Positions 53,534 to 64,000 of a DNA stretch of 64,000 nt are shown piece by piece. A model generated the notes under the pieces. It worked only from the letters and a program-made list of their open reading frames with translations, ran no database searches and had not been told where the DNA came from. Origin of the DNA: Spiroplasma alleghenense (GTDB lineage: Bacteria > Bacillota_I > Bacilli_A > Mycoplasmatales > Mycoplasmataceae); the NCBI RefSeq assembly GCF_003363775.1, contig NZ_CP031376.1, positions 1,178,001-1,242,000 on the forward strand, read 5' to 3'. Positions within the stretch are counted from its first letter, which is position 1; every line of letters starts with the position of its first letter. A program made the position numbers and the translations under genes.

Positions 53534-55321
53534 TTACCCTACTCTTTTAAATTTTCATGAAGATTGCTTGTCTGCAAAAAATTGCTTTCTTTGGTTACCT
53601 GATAAATCAGGAACCGAAAAAGTATTTCTACTGCTTCTTTTGTTAAAAGTGAAGCTAACTTTATTTCAGTTACTTGCTCCCGAAGAAAAGAAATAGGTTC
53701 TTAAAGCACTTTCGTTTGTTTTGGCTTTAACCCCTTCATAGGTGATTAAGTAGCCATTCTCATTCACATACATATAGTTCTCACATTTTCTAGTTGTGTT
53801 TGAACGAAAGACTGTTGTCAAATCTAAGGGTTGTGCATTTGCTACTGCTCTATAATTTGCTCTAATTAACTCATCAGTACGACTTCCCTCAAGGAATAAT
53901 TCCATATCAACTGTATTAGTTTTTGTTCAACTTACTGGCCATTCCAATTGGTGCACCTCAAAAGGATTGCTTATTAGACTGGTATTTTCCAATCCGACAA
54001 AGCTTGATTGAGTCAAAAATGCATCTTTCATAAACTCATCATATAGACTTAATGTGTTTTCAAATGTAGTTTGTTGACGATAAACAATTGTGTTATCAGG
54101 AAAATCAAAATTATAACCGTCTAAAGAAAATTGAACTCCTTTTACTTTAAATCCAAGTAAGGCAATTGTTAACTTATCTTTTTTCATGTCCAAAGCAAAA
54201 TTTGAATTTTGAACTTTCAAAATTGTTTGTAGTTGACGGTTCTGAATAAAATTTGATTTTAAGTTATATTGATTAATAGCTTCTGAAATTGTTGGATCGG
54301 ACTCTATCGCTTTTTTCATTTCTTCACTATAAGAATCATCAGGGATTACATGTTGAATTCATGCGCTGCCATTTCCTCTTATACCCTTCAAAAAATCATC
54401 AACAGCAGTTGGAGTCTCTCTTCTTAACGCAGACATTAATGCTTGTCGAGCTGCTGTATCTTCATTTTCATCAAATACGGTTTTAGTTTCAAAACGACTT
54501 GAATCTACAAAAAGTTTATCGTTTATTTCAAGCGCCAATTTATCAGTAACTATTAAAGCCGATGTCTGTCCAGCCAGTTCGTCTGTAATTTTTTGTTTTA
54601 GGTCTAAAATCACCTCTGTACTTTGAGAAATAGTTCTTGCAGTGTTGTCCAAATTTCCCTTATCACTTTCAAAAATCATACTATTAGCTAATTTATCATT
54701 TAAAGCTAATGAGTATTTTTCTTCAATAGCTTTAGCTGTAACTGCAATATCTTCTTTTCCGAAAATATTTATTTGTTGAACAGATGAAATAGTTCTAACA
54801 CTTTTTTCGTTATTTTTTTCTTTATAAACAACATCAGCAGATACTGTTGATAGGAGAGTAACATTATCACCCTTTTCAATTAAATCAAACTTAGTGATTT
54901 GAATTCCGTTTTTTAACGGGGTGTTCTTATCTACTAAAACTGGATTATAGTTTAAGTTTTGAGAGACAGTAAGTCTTAATTCCTCGTTAATTAAATCAAC
55001 AGGAATAATTGTCATTACTAATTCAGCAGTGTCCTTATAAAATTTGCTTTGAGGTCTTTTTAAATCATCCTTATTTTCTTTTAGCAATTTAACGGTATAG
55101 CCTGTTTCTTCTTCTAAATCTTTCTCATCCAACATTGAATATTTTTTGAAAGCTTTAGAGACTTGAGACTGAAAAATTGTTGAAACTTCAGAGATAAATT
55201 CGTTTAAGACTTGGTCATAATCAAATTCATTTTTTTTACCAGTGTCTTTACATGAAATTACTGCAAGCGGCGCTGATACTATTAATGATGTAGAAGCTAA
55301 GATGCTTAAAAGTTTTTTCAT
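53534..55321 (-). CDS. LP10: paralogous surface lipoprotein, first gene of operon
   Basis: 595 residues, lipobox LAVISC. Marks: EFDYDQVLNEFISEVSTIF, NLNYNPVLVDKNTPLKNG, MIFESDKGNLDNTA, AINQYNLKSNFIQNRQLQ, IALLGFKVKGVQFSLDGYNF, YRQQTTFENTLSLYDEF, LRTYFFSSGASN(W)NKVSFTF. First gene of a three-lipoprotein operon; its promoter is a plain AT-rich region without TA repeat. Confidence 0.82.
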
Positions 55322-55512
55322 ATTTTTATCTCCTTATATTATTTTTTTCTTTATTCATTATATACTAAAAATGCCGCAAAAACAACTTATAAGGGGGCAT
55401 ATCTACAATAAAATGGCTGATTTTATAGAAATAAACTTATATTTATGATATGATAAATATCGTTAAAAAATATATTTAAAAGATAAATAATAAATAAATA
55501 TTGATAATTTAG
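55322..55512. other. Upstream region of LP10
   Basis: Holds the minus-strand ribosome site (AAGGAG) and promoter region of LP10; no gene seen in either direction. Confidence 0.35.
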
Positions 55513-55540
55513 TTGCAAATCCAAGCAATTAAACTATAAT
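55513..55540 (+). promoter_or_regulatory. Promoter of the candidate RNA gene
   Basis: TTGCAA (55513-55518), 16-bp spacer, TATAAT (55535-55540); no ORF follows within the next 250 bp. Confidence 0.6.
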
Positions 55541-55546
55541 ATTTTT

Positions 55547-55793
55547 AAGAGATTAGAGACCGGTGCTACTTAATTGATAAGGGAGCATTATTAAAATAAA
55601 AAATAATAGAATAATAATTTGTGATAGTAGAATAATCTTAATTTTAAAATGTGGGATAAATAAAAAACTCTCATTTTAAATAGACATCTAGATAATCTCT
55701 ATACCAAGATAAGAATAACTTTGTATGAAAAAAATCTTTCTCTATTAGTATTATTTCCCATGTTGAGCAGACAGACTTTGCTGTCTGTTTTTA
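55547..55793 (+). ncRNA. Candidate structured RNA of about 245 nt
   Basis: Bounded by a good promoter and by the terminator CAGACAG-ACTTTG-CTGTCTG plus five T (55768-55792). No ORF longer than about seven codons with a ribosome site. AGAGATTA right at the predicted 5' end (55548-55555) pairs with TAATCTCT (55693-55700), and inside that stem TTTAAAATG (55643-55651) pairs with CATTTTAAA (55672-55680). I do not see the marks of tmRNA, RNase P RNA or SRP RNA. Function unknown. Confidence 0.5.
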
Positions 55794-55830
55794 CTTTATA
55801 TTTATATATCGAAAAAAATATAAAAAAATT

Positions 55831-55997
55831 TTGATTTAAATTTTATGGTTTATAATATTAGAAGGATTAAGATAAAGGGGCTTATCTTATCTTTTAGATG
55901 CTAGTCGTCGTTCATTAAATAGATGTTGAATCTGCTTTATCTTAATAATCGAAAGTTAAAGCCAACATTCATAGAAGCAAAAGGAGATTAAAAATAA
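55831..55997 (+). promoter_or_regulatory. Promoter and leader with two alternative stems
   Basis: TATAAT at 55851-55856 with a TTTTGA/TTGATT -35 upstream. The leader of ~135 nt starts near 55863. ATTAAGATAAAG (55866-55877) can pair over 12 bp with CTTTATCTTAAT (55937-55948), closing a ~60-nt internal region; or its AAGATAA can pair with TTATCTT (55882-55888) to form a local hairpin. The two are mutually exclusive. No known riboswitch consensus recognised. Confidence 0.45.
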
Positions 55998-56924
55998 ATG
56001 GGTAATTTATCTAAGAAATTACGCAGATTTTTATTTGCGGGTATTTCGACTTTTATTGCCGTTATTTTTCTCTTAGGGTTATTATTATCAGTTCCAGGTA
56101 TGGGACTGGAATCTTTAAAATTCATCAACAGTGTTAAGAGCACTGTAAATAAACATTTCCCTAAGGGAAAATTTGTTATAGATGGCCAAGGTAAGTTTTA
56201 TGAGTATGCGATGATAAAATCAATCAAATCATCTTATACTGCAGACTGCTTTTCTGCCACAAATTGATATGAGGATTCTTCAAAAAATGAAGAAAACAAA
56301 GAAAAATATTTACAATTCGTTGACGAATGATTTGAAAATCGTTGAGGAGACGTAATTAAAAATAAAGAAGATGTTGATCTAAATGATGTTTCAATGGATT
56401 TAATTGAATTTGATCAAGCCTTTGCTCAAGAATTTCATAATTTCGGTTATGTTAATCCAGGAATTACTTGAATTTGAAAAAAAGGAGTAATATCAGATTT
56501 ACTTTCACCAAACTTAAAAAAATCACATTTATATCAAGATGCTTTAGAAAAACAAACAATTATAGATCAAGAAACATATGATTCTAACGTAGATTTTACA
56601 GGACCCGGCTTAGGCGGAATTAATGTAAAAAGCTCATTAGGGGCATATTTGGTAAATAATAAAGTTTGATTTATTAATTTACAAAGAGAAAATGTAAGTT
56701 ATGCAATGACAGCAGCTTTAGGTTCAAGTGTTTTTAAAGACAAAAATTTAAGTGATGCAGATTTGCCAAAATTAATTACAGCTAAAGATTTATACCATCC
56801 AAACTTTACATCAGCAATTTACACCACAGCAGCAGGTGTGGGATTTATGTTAATTATTTTCCCAATAATTGCAATTTCAGGTGCAGCAGCGATGGTTTAT
56901 ATTTATATAGCTAACAAAAAATAG
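55998..56924 (+). CDS. Membrane protein with two TM segments and outside domain
   Basis: 308 residues: basic N terminus (MGNLSKKLRRFLF), TM segment near residues 14-40, a hydrophilic domain of about 200 residues rich in acidic and UGA-Trp positions (VDEWFENRWGDV), and a C-terminal TM segment (GVGFMLIIFPIIAISGAAAM). GGAGATT precedes the ATG. Not recognised. It is 14 bp before the SGNH-hydrolase lipoprotein, so the three genes form an operon. Confidence 0.7.
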
Positions 56925-56938
56925 ACAGGAGCTTTTCA

Positions 56939-58039
56939 ATGAAAAAACTATTGCAAGTTTTGGGGTCATTGAGCATCTTAGTAAGCTCAACTGCTCCAAT
57001 TGTTAGCTGTACAATTCCTCAAAAGAAAAATTTTTCAATTGATGAACTAATCGGTAAAAACATTGATACAAGTAATCAAAAAGACGATTCCAATCATGAA
57101 GGTATGTTTACAAATTATTATACAGTTGGAGACAGTCTTTCTGATACAGGGGCACTAATTGGTGCACTAAATAGTAAATTTAATGCTGGGGCAAAAATTG
57201 AAGCTCCCAGTTATAGCAATTCTTTTACAAATGGAGATACAGCCGCTAAACTATTAGCTAGTAAACTAGGCTTCGAAAACGAAGAATGAGGTTACGCGTT
57301 TAATTTTATGGGTCAAAATCACCACGGTAATAATTATGCAGTTGGGGGCGCAACTGCAAGTAATGTTGACAACGCATCAGGAATGCTTTTAAATAACTTT
57401 AAAATTTATGAGCAAACCGTTGCCTTAATCAAACAACACAAAGTAAAACCTACAGATTTAGTATTTTTTGAAATTGGGGGTAATGATTTATTCCAAATAA
57501 TTAATACCCCAGAAAAGTTTCAAGAACAAAAAATTGATGAAGCTATGGCAAACATCGAGAAAGCATTATTGGTTTTATTAAATAATGGAATTAGAAATAT
57601 AGTGGTCATGAATGCCCCAGATGTAAGTAAAATTCCTACATATAATACAAGTGATGAAAAAACAATCAAAAATGCCGCTAACTTAAGTAAAGAATTCAAC
57701 GAGCGATTCGACTTATTATTCGACAAGCTTGATAAAAAATTCCCAGGGGCTTTAAAATTGTTTGACTTGTATACTGAATTTGACAAAATGTTAGATATTT
57801 TTGAAGAAGATATTGCTGGGGGAAATTCAAAAAAAGCATGTACTGTAATGAAACCTGATATGTCAAATATTTCTCAAGGTTTAAGTATCAAGGTTAATTA
57901 TGAGAGTGGCTGTTCAGCACAAGAAATTGATAAATACTTTTTCTTCGACGCAGTTCACCCTACTCAATGAGGACATGAATATGTAGCTGATAAATTATTT
58001 GATTTAGTAAAAGACTTTGGAGGTACTAAAAATGCGTAA
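56939..58039 (+). CDS. SGNH/GDSL-family hydrolase lipoprotein
   Basis: 366 residues; signal peptide with lipobox PIVSC. GDSL block I YYTVGDSLSDTGAL gives the nucleophile Ser, the Gly block is in NSFTNGDTA, block III IGGNDLF gives Asn, and block V DAVHPTQWGHEY gives the Asp/His pair. Such enzymes cleave esters, often lipids, and as a lipoprotein it would act outside the cell, for example on host lipids. The stop overlaps the next gene's ATG (ATGCGTAA), so translation of the two is coupled. Confidence 0.88.
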
Positions 58040-60104
58040 ACTTTTAAGCATACTCGCAACAGTTTCTTTGACAGCTTCGGTTGCAACCACAACAGTTTCT
58101 TGTACAACAAGCAAATTTAATATGGATGTTGCTTTAAGCGCTAATAATATCAATAATCTTAAAATTGGTTTAGCACAAGCAAGTAAAAGTTTAGTTTTAA
58201 ATCATGAAAATGGTTTAGATTCAGAATATATTTTAGAGAACTATTTTGCTCCAAGTGTTATTGAAGATAATTTCGAAGGTTTTGATAAATCAGATTTTTC
58301 AGGAGTTTCTCGCACAAGATTTACAAACCTATTTAAAAAGTATTTTAATTCTAAAAACCCAGTCAAGCCAAGTGAAATATCATCAGGATTAAAGTTAAAT
58401 GGTTCTAAGAAAGTAACAAGTGGTGGTTCATTATTCTCAGCCCTAGCTGGTTTTAGTGATTTAATCGGAACAATTGTTAGTGGAAAAACTTTAGAATTTC
58501 TAATTAACTTAGCTGATGGAAGCGGACTTGTTGAAGGTCTTCTAGATCCTTTATTGGGTAAAACAGTTTCTGGATTACTAGACGAAGAAACTTTAAATGC
58601 TTTAGGAAATGCTTTAGATTTAAATGTTTATCAAGGTATGAGCTATCAAGATGTTTTACAAAACGGTATGAATAGTTTATCAAATGGTTTAGTAAGACTT
58701 TCGGGTAATCCCAAAAATGTTAAGTTAGCAGAAATTGGAATTGAAAATGATTCTAAAAATAATGATATAGCAATTCAAAATATGGCAGATTCACTAACAT
58801 CTTTAGGATCGATTATGGGTGATTTAGATATAATTAATAACTTAGTTGGTTTTGCTGATATTTTGCATTTTGCATATATAACTTTAACTTACATTAATCA
58901 GTTCGATTCTTTTAGAAGTTTTAAGCCAAGTGATTCACAACACCTGTTTGTAAGTGGAGAAACAAGCATTACCACACTAAAAAGAGTTCGTAGTCAAAAA
59001 TTTGATATCAAAGATGGAGAACCCAACATTGCTAAGTTAATTGCAAATTTACAGTTCTATTTAAGTGTCGATGAGAAAGATACTGATGGACGAAATTTTC
59101 AAAGACTTATTTCGATCTTATTTGAATCAGACTCAAAAGTTAACATTGTCCCAATAATTGGACCTAGTTTTTCAAATGGGGGTATAAACTGATTAATCAA
59201 GCCAATTGTTACTTTACTAATCGATAAAATGGGTGTCCCAGATTTAATGAAAAGCTATCTTCAAGGTACTCTAGCAGTTATATTCAATGATATTGCCACA
59301 GATTCTAGTTTAAAAAACATTACAAACTGATTAAAAAATAAATTGATTTGGTCATTTTTAGATGATAGCATGAAAAATATGGTTAATAAAATTGTGGATG
59401 ATAAGGAATTGCACGAAACTCCATACAAAGCAATTTACTCAGGTTCAGGAATTTCTTCATTGATGAATATCTTTGGAATGTCAGATGGAGGCGTTAACCC
59501 GGATTTAAACATTTCTAATTTACTTAAAAATAGTTTGACGACGACTTTAGATGCAGTAGCAAAAGAGCTAAAAGTTGACCGTTACACCAGCATTAGTTCA
59601 AATAACACAATTAAAGTTCAAACTCTAAGTGAGCTATTTAAAAAACTTGGAGAAATTGAAGCTTGAGAAGACAGTAACGGTAAGAAAAATAGCACAACCG
59701 TTTTAGAACATGCTTTGGTTGTTCCAAAAGACATGTTTCTAACTTTGGGACTTGATAAAAAAACTCAAAGTTTTGAAAATGGTTCAGCTCTACAACTTTT
59801 AAAAAGTTTCTTGCAACAAAGTTTAGAAGGATTTAAAGAACTAGATACTTTATTATCAATGATTGGTAAAAAAGGAATTGCTGAAAATAAAGAAATTCAA
59901 CAGGAAATCGATGAAGTAGTTTCAAATCCAGAAGACTGAAAGATTGTTGATTCGCAAAATAATTTAATGTTTGACAATATCATTGGTGATATTACCATTG
60001 ATTTAAAACATATTATCCAAGACAATGAAACGGTTTATTCAATTACTGCTAAAAGAGAAAAAAGTGGTTATTTCAAAATTACAGATTTTGAAATAGTAAA
60101 ATAG
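58032..60104 (+). CDS. MOLPALP-type lipoprotein
   Basis: 690 residues; lipobox TTVSC. After the signal peptide come SKSLVLNHENGLDSEYILENYFAP-type and LFSALAGFSDLIGTIVSGKT-type blocks and long helical stretches. I believe these are the marks of the Mollicute paralogous lipoproteins (MOLPALP), which I remember as often lying next to SGNH hydrolases in spiroplasmas. The assignment comes from memory of the family and its context. Start at 58032: GGAGGT (58019-58024) fits; a longer reading at 58017 does not. Function unknown. Confidence 0.65.
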
Positions 60105-60263
60105 TAAAAACTAATTATTAATTTAAAAAATTAATCTTTTAATACCGCAAGATACTAAATACAATTTCTAAAATTGAGGCTAATAAGGCTAATATATTAA
60201 AAATTAGCTATAAAATTAAAGATGGGGATTTAAGGTAAAATAAGCCTAAAAATAATAAAAAGT

Positions 60264-60298
60264 AAAAACCTTATTGAAATCTTTCAATAAGGTTTTTT
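60264..60298. terminator. Terminator after MOLPALP-like gene
   Basis: AAAACCTTATTGAAA / TTTCAATAAGGTTTT, the same stem as at 46950-46984. Confidence 0.85.
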
Positions 60299-60336
60299 AT
60301 ATGTAAATTAAGTTTAATTACATTGGGTGAAATAAA

Positions 60337-60367
60337 AAACTTGTTCTGTAGTTTACAAAACAAGTTT
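60337..60367 (-). terminator. Terminator after LP11
   Basis: AACTTGTT...AACAAGTT hairpin at the LP11 stop. Confidence 0.65.
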
Positions 60368-62225
60368 AAATTAAATAAAACATACTATTATGGTCATAAA
60401 AGTATAAACTTCTTTCAGATTGGTTGGTGATATAACTGTATTTGCTGTCATATATAAAATCATATTCATTTCTAAAAGAAAAACTGGGTTTAAAGTGGCT
60501 TTTTGCCCCAGAAGAAAATAGGTACGACTTTAAAACAAAACCATCCATATATCCATATTTTGTATCACTCATTAAAAATACACAATCTTTATCAATAGTG
60601 GAAGCTTCAGGGATTTTAAAATAGGTTCTATTTGGTTGTTTGGCTTCTGGTGTATCTACACCAGTTGCGGATGTAATATATCTATTTGTGAACATAGAGA
60701 TGAACTGTAAATCTTTTGAATATTTGTCAGCCTCAGGGTTTGCAGACATTAAGCGTTCTGCGTATAGTTCCCAATTCAATTCTTTATAAGTATCTCAAAA
60801 GGCAAGGTCTTCCATTTTTTTTAAATAAAAATGTTGGTATAAGGGGTTTTCATCCAAAGCTCTGCCCTTTAGGCCAACAAAGGCTTTTTGATATTGGTAG
60901 GCATCATCGATAAATTTTTTATATAAGTCACTTGTTGATGAATAAGATGTTACTTGGCGGTAAACAATTTTTTGTTCTGGGAGATCATATTTTTGTCCTT
61001 CTAGATAATATGCCGCCCCAGATACATCCACTCCAAATAGGGCGATTGTTTTTCTATCATTTTCCATATTTAAAGCAAATTTTGAACCCTGGCGTTCCAA
61101 GGCTCATTTAATTGCACTACCATCACTGGCAAAATTATAATCCAAATTATATGGATTAACAGCAAGAGCAATCGATGGATCCCTTTTACTTGCCGCTACT
61201 GCATTTTCTGTATATTGATCATTAAAAGCTGACACATTTGAAAAAAGTCAACTTTTTTCTGGATTATTAGTTTTAATGTTTGATAAAAATAATTCTTCAC
61301 TAGATCTATCTCCGCTTAGAGCTTTCAAAGCAGTTTTATATTGTTCAAATGGTGTAATACTTGCATTTTGATTTCCAAATATACTTTCAAATCTACCAGC
61401 ATCACTGAATGAAGTTTTGTTTACATTCACTTTTGTTTCATTATAAACAACGCTAGGATTTAAAGATGATGAAATATCTTCTGTACTAATAGCCGCGATT
61501 TTTTTACTTACAAAACTTAACACATCACTATTTTTTTGCAAGTCTTCTGCAGTATTATCCAAGTCTCCTTTATTACTGATAAACGAATAGTCATTTGCTT
61601 GGGTTCCGTTGATTATATCATTATATCGATCACCAATTAATTTAGCTGCTCCTAAAATATCGGGTGACTCAAAAATATTAATAAAAGCAAAGGTTGTGGT
61701 TTTTTGAAAGTCATTATTGCCGTTTGAATCTTTATAAAAAATATCGGTTGAAATTTCAATATTCAAAGTACAATTTTTGCCCTTTACCACTGGGGAAATG
61801 TTTTCAATTGTAATACCATTTTTAAGTGGAGAAGCTTTATCAATTAGTATCGGTTGATAGTTAACATTTGAAGTGATTTCTTTATTTATTGTTTTGTTAA
61901 TTTCTCCAATATTAATTATTTTATAAATTTCATTGGAAACTTTTTTGTAATAAATTGATGAATGATCACTAAAATCATCTTCATGGTCAATTATTTCCTC
62001 AAGAGTTATTGTATCTGGTAGTTGTTTTTCTGAAATATTATTTCAGGGTTTAAAAGCCTCATAAATCTCGGTTTGAAAAATAACGATTGTTTCAGCAACG
62101 AATTTATTAATTAAATTTGAGTAATCAAATCTTTCAGCCACATCGGGTTTTTTGCAAGAAACAACACCCAGAGGCATTGTAATTATTAGGCTGGAAGCCG
62201 CTAAAATACTTAATAATTTTTTCAT
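60366..62225 (-). CDS. LP11: paralogous surface lipoprotein
   Basis: 619 residues, lipobox LGVVSC. Marks: RFDYSNLINKFVAETIVIF, NVNYQPILIDKASPLKNG, YSFISNKGDLDNTA, VNPYNLDYNFASDGSAI where the family has INQYNL, IALFGVDVSGAAYYLEGQKY, YRQVTSYSSTSDLYKKF, LKSYLFSSGAKSHFKPSF. Start is ATG 62223-62225 (GAGGA upstream), two codons inside the longest reading. Nearly identical to LP12 through the first three quarters and then increasingly different, so the pair is a recent tandem duplication. Confidence 0.82.
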
Positions 62226-62358
62226 ATCCAATCCTCACTCATTTTACTATTTAGTAATTATATCAAAAAAAATCACTAAATTCAATTCAGCCAAATCCTA
62301 AAATAGTGCAAAATTATTTTTTTGTAATCACTTAATTACAAATGGTTTAAATAAAAAA

Positions 62359-62397
62359 AATTAATATTACTATAATTGAATGAGTAATATTAATTTA
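62359..62397 (-). terminator. Terminator after LP12
   Basis: AAATTAATATTAC...GTAATATTAATTT hairpin followed by T on the minus strand, between LP12 and LP11. Confidence 0.7.
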
Positions 62398-62420
62398 TCG
62401 GTTAATAATAAATCATAATT

Positions 62421-64000
62421 CTAAATTAGCTTAAACATACTTCTTTCGTTCCAAAGATGTAAATATCTTTGTGAATCGTTGCTAATATAACTGTATTTAC
62501 TGTCATACAAAAAATCAAATTCACTTCTAAAAGAAAAACTTGGTTTAAATTGGTTTTTTGCCCCCGAAGAAAATAGGTACGACTTTAGAACAAAACCATC
62601 CATATATCCATTTTTTTTATTGCTCATTAAAAATACGCATTCCTCTTTAGGATTGGGATATACTGGAATTTTAAAATAGACTTTATTTGGTTGTTTGGCT
62701 TCTGGTGTATCTTCGCCAGCTCCGGTTAAAATATATTTGTTTGTAAACATAGAGGTGAACTGTAAATCTTTTGAATATTCATTAGCTTCAGGATTTGCGG
62801 CCATTAAGTCCTCTCCGTATTGTTCCCAATTCAATTCTTTATAAAGTTCTCAACTGAAAATGCCTTCAATTTTTTTCAAATAAAAATGCTGGTATTGAGG
62901 ATTTTCATCCAAAGCTCTACCTTTTAGGCCAACAAAGGCTTTTTGATATTGGTAGGCATCATCGATAAATTTTTTGTATAAGTCACTTGTTGATGAATAA
63001 GATGTTACTTGACGGTAAACAATTTTTTGCTCTGGTAAATCATATTTTTGTCCTTCTAGATAATATGCCGCCCCAGATACATCTACTCCAAATAAGGCGA
63101 TTGTTTTTTTATCATTTTCCATATTTAAAGCAAATTTTGAACCCTGGCGTTCCAAGGCTCACTTAATTGCACTACCATCATTGGCAAAATTATAGTCCAA
63201 ATTATATGGATTTATAGCAAGAGCAATTGATGGATCCCTTTTACTTGCCGCAACCGCATTTTCTGTATATTGATCATTAAAAGCTGACACATGTGAAAAA
63301 AGTCAACTTTTTTCTGGATTATTAGTTTTAATGTTTGATAAAAATAATTCTTCACTAGCTCTATCTCCGCTTAAAGCTTTCAAAGCGGTTTTATATTGTG
63401 TAAATGGTGTAATACTTGCATTTTGATTTCCAAATATACTTTCAAATCTACCAGCATCACTAAATGAAGTTTTGTTTACATTCACTTTTGTTTCATTATA
63501 AACAATACTTGGATTTAGAGACGATGAAATATCCTCTGTACTAATAGCTGCAATTTTTTTACTCACAAAACTTAAAACATCACTATTTTTTTGTAAGTCT
63601 TCTGCAGTATTATCTAAGTCTCCTTTATCACCGATAAACGAATAGTCATTTGCTTGGGTTCCGTTGATTATATCATTATATCGATCACCGATTAATTTAG
63701 CTGCTCCTAAAATATCGGGTGACTCAAAAATATTAATAAAAGCAAAGGTTGTGGTTTTTTGAAAGTCATTATTGCCGTTTGAATCTTTATAAAAAATATC
63801 AGCTGACATTTCAATATTTAAAGTACAATTTTTGCCCTTAACCACTGGGGAAATGTTTTCAATTGTAATACCGTTTTTAAGCGGTGAAGCCTTATCAATT
63901 AAAATTGGTTGATAGTTAATATTTGAAGTGATTTCTTTATTTATTGATTTGTTGATTTCCCCAATATTAATTATTTTATAAATTTCATTGGAAACTTTTT
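62421..64000 (-). CDS. LP12: paralogous surface lipoprotein (5' end outside window)
   Basis: At least 525 residues; the start lies beyond 64000. Same blocks as LP11, with almost the same sequence in the N-terminal part visible here (VVKGKNCTLNIEMSADIFYKD) and the IALFGVDVSGAAYYLEG block. Differences concentrate in residues after the LYKKF block, for example IPVYPNPKEECVFLMS versus IPEASTIDKDCVFLMS. Ends NERSMFKLI. Confidence 0.8.

Noticed and set aside
55541-55793. tmRNA, RNase P RNA or SRP RNA
   Set aside because: Length and visible motifs do not fit any of them; kept only as an unassigned candidate RNA.

Overview
The window is AT-rich and reads UGA as tryptophan: almost every long gene is cut by TGA codons that fall at Trp positions once genetic code 4 is used. 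Together with the many lipoproteins starting MKKLLSIL...C, the PTS-based sugar uptake and the trehalose-type PTS, this points to a wall-less Mollicute of the Spiroplasma/Mesoplasma/Entomoplasma group, probably insect-associated. All CDS coordinates here were rebuilt with TGA = Trp, so single genes often join several standard-code fragments. I saw no rRNA, tRNA or CRISPR array.

Layout. 1-3.3 kb: trehalose-type PTS EIIBC (runs off the left edge) with a small lipoprotein, divergent from a LacI regulator across a clear palindromic operator. 3.5-5.5 kb: a membrane protein and an S66 (LD-carboxypeptidase/MccF-like) peptidase. 5.6-9.0 kb: a lipoprotein, an IS3/IS150-family element with a -1 frameshift heptamer, and decayed secreted-protein genes. 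9.2-16.6 kb: the first large paralogous lipoprotein (called LP1 here), an RpiR regulator, a second IS3-like element, and a secreted protein-ABC ATPase-ABC permease operon. 16.8-26.0 kb: a catabolic island with agaS, a glucose/GlcNAc-family EIICB, a lipoprotein, a PfkB sugar-phosphate kinase, a beta-glucoside-type EIIBC with an unusual coiled-coil tail, a DeoR regulator broken by a stop codon, and a class II aldolase. This fits galactosamine-6-P -> tagatose-6-P -> tagatose-1,6-bisP -> trioses. 26-37 kb: lipoproteins LP2 and LP3 around two duplicated ABC transporter cassettes, then a broken DUF3800 gene. 38-64 kb: a HAD phosphatase, a three-copy family of small coiled-coil proteins (one dead), lipoproteins LP4-LP12, a 40-residue metallothionein-like protein, a candidate structured RNA, and a membrane protein-SGNH hydrolase-MOLPALP-like lipoprotein operon.

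The dominant theme is a dispersed, partly tandem family of about 600-residue surface lipoproteins (12 members in 55 kb) with shared motifs and no domain I recognise. Three of them are driven by promoters whose -35/-10 spacer is a pure TA repeat (10, 9 and 10 units), an arrangement suited to phase variation. Gene decay is frequent: nonsense codons in deoR, DUF3800 and one small paralog, a frameshift in a secreted protein, IS remnants. Other observations worth attention are an eight-unit, exactly 10-bp-phased GTTTAAA array between deoR and the aldolase gene, the metallothionein-like ORF, and two adjacent candidate structured RNAs at 55.5-56.0 kb.
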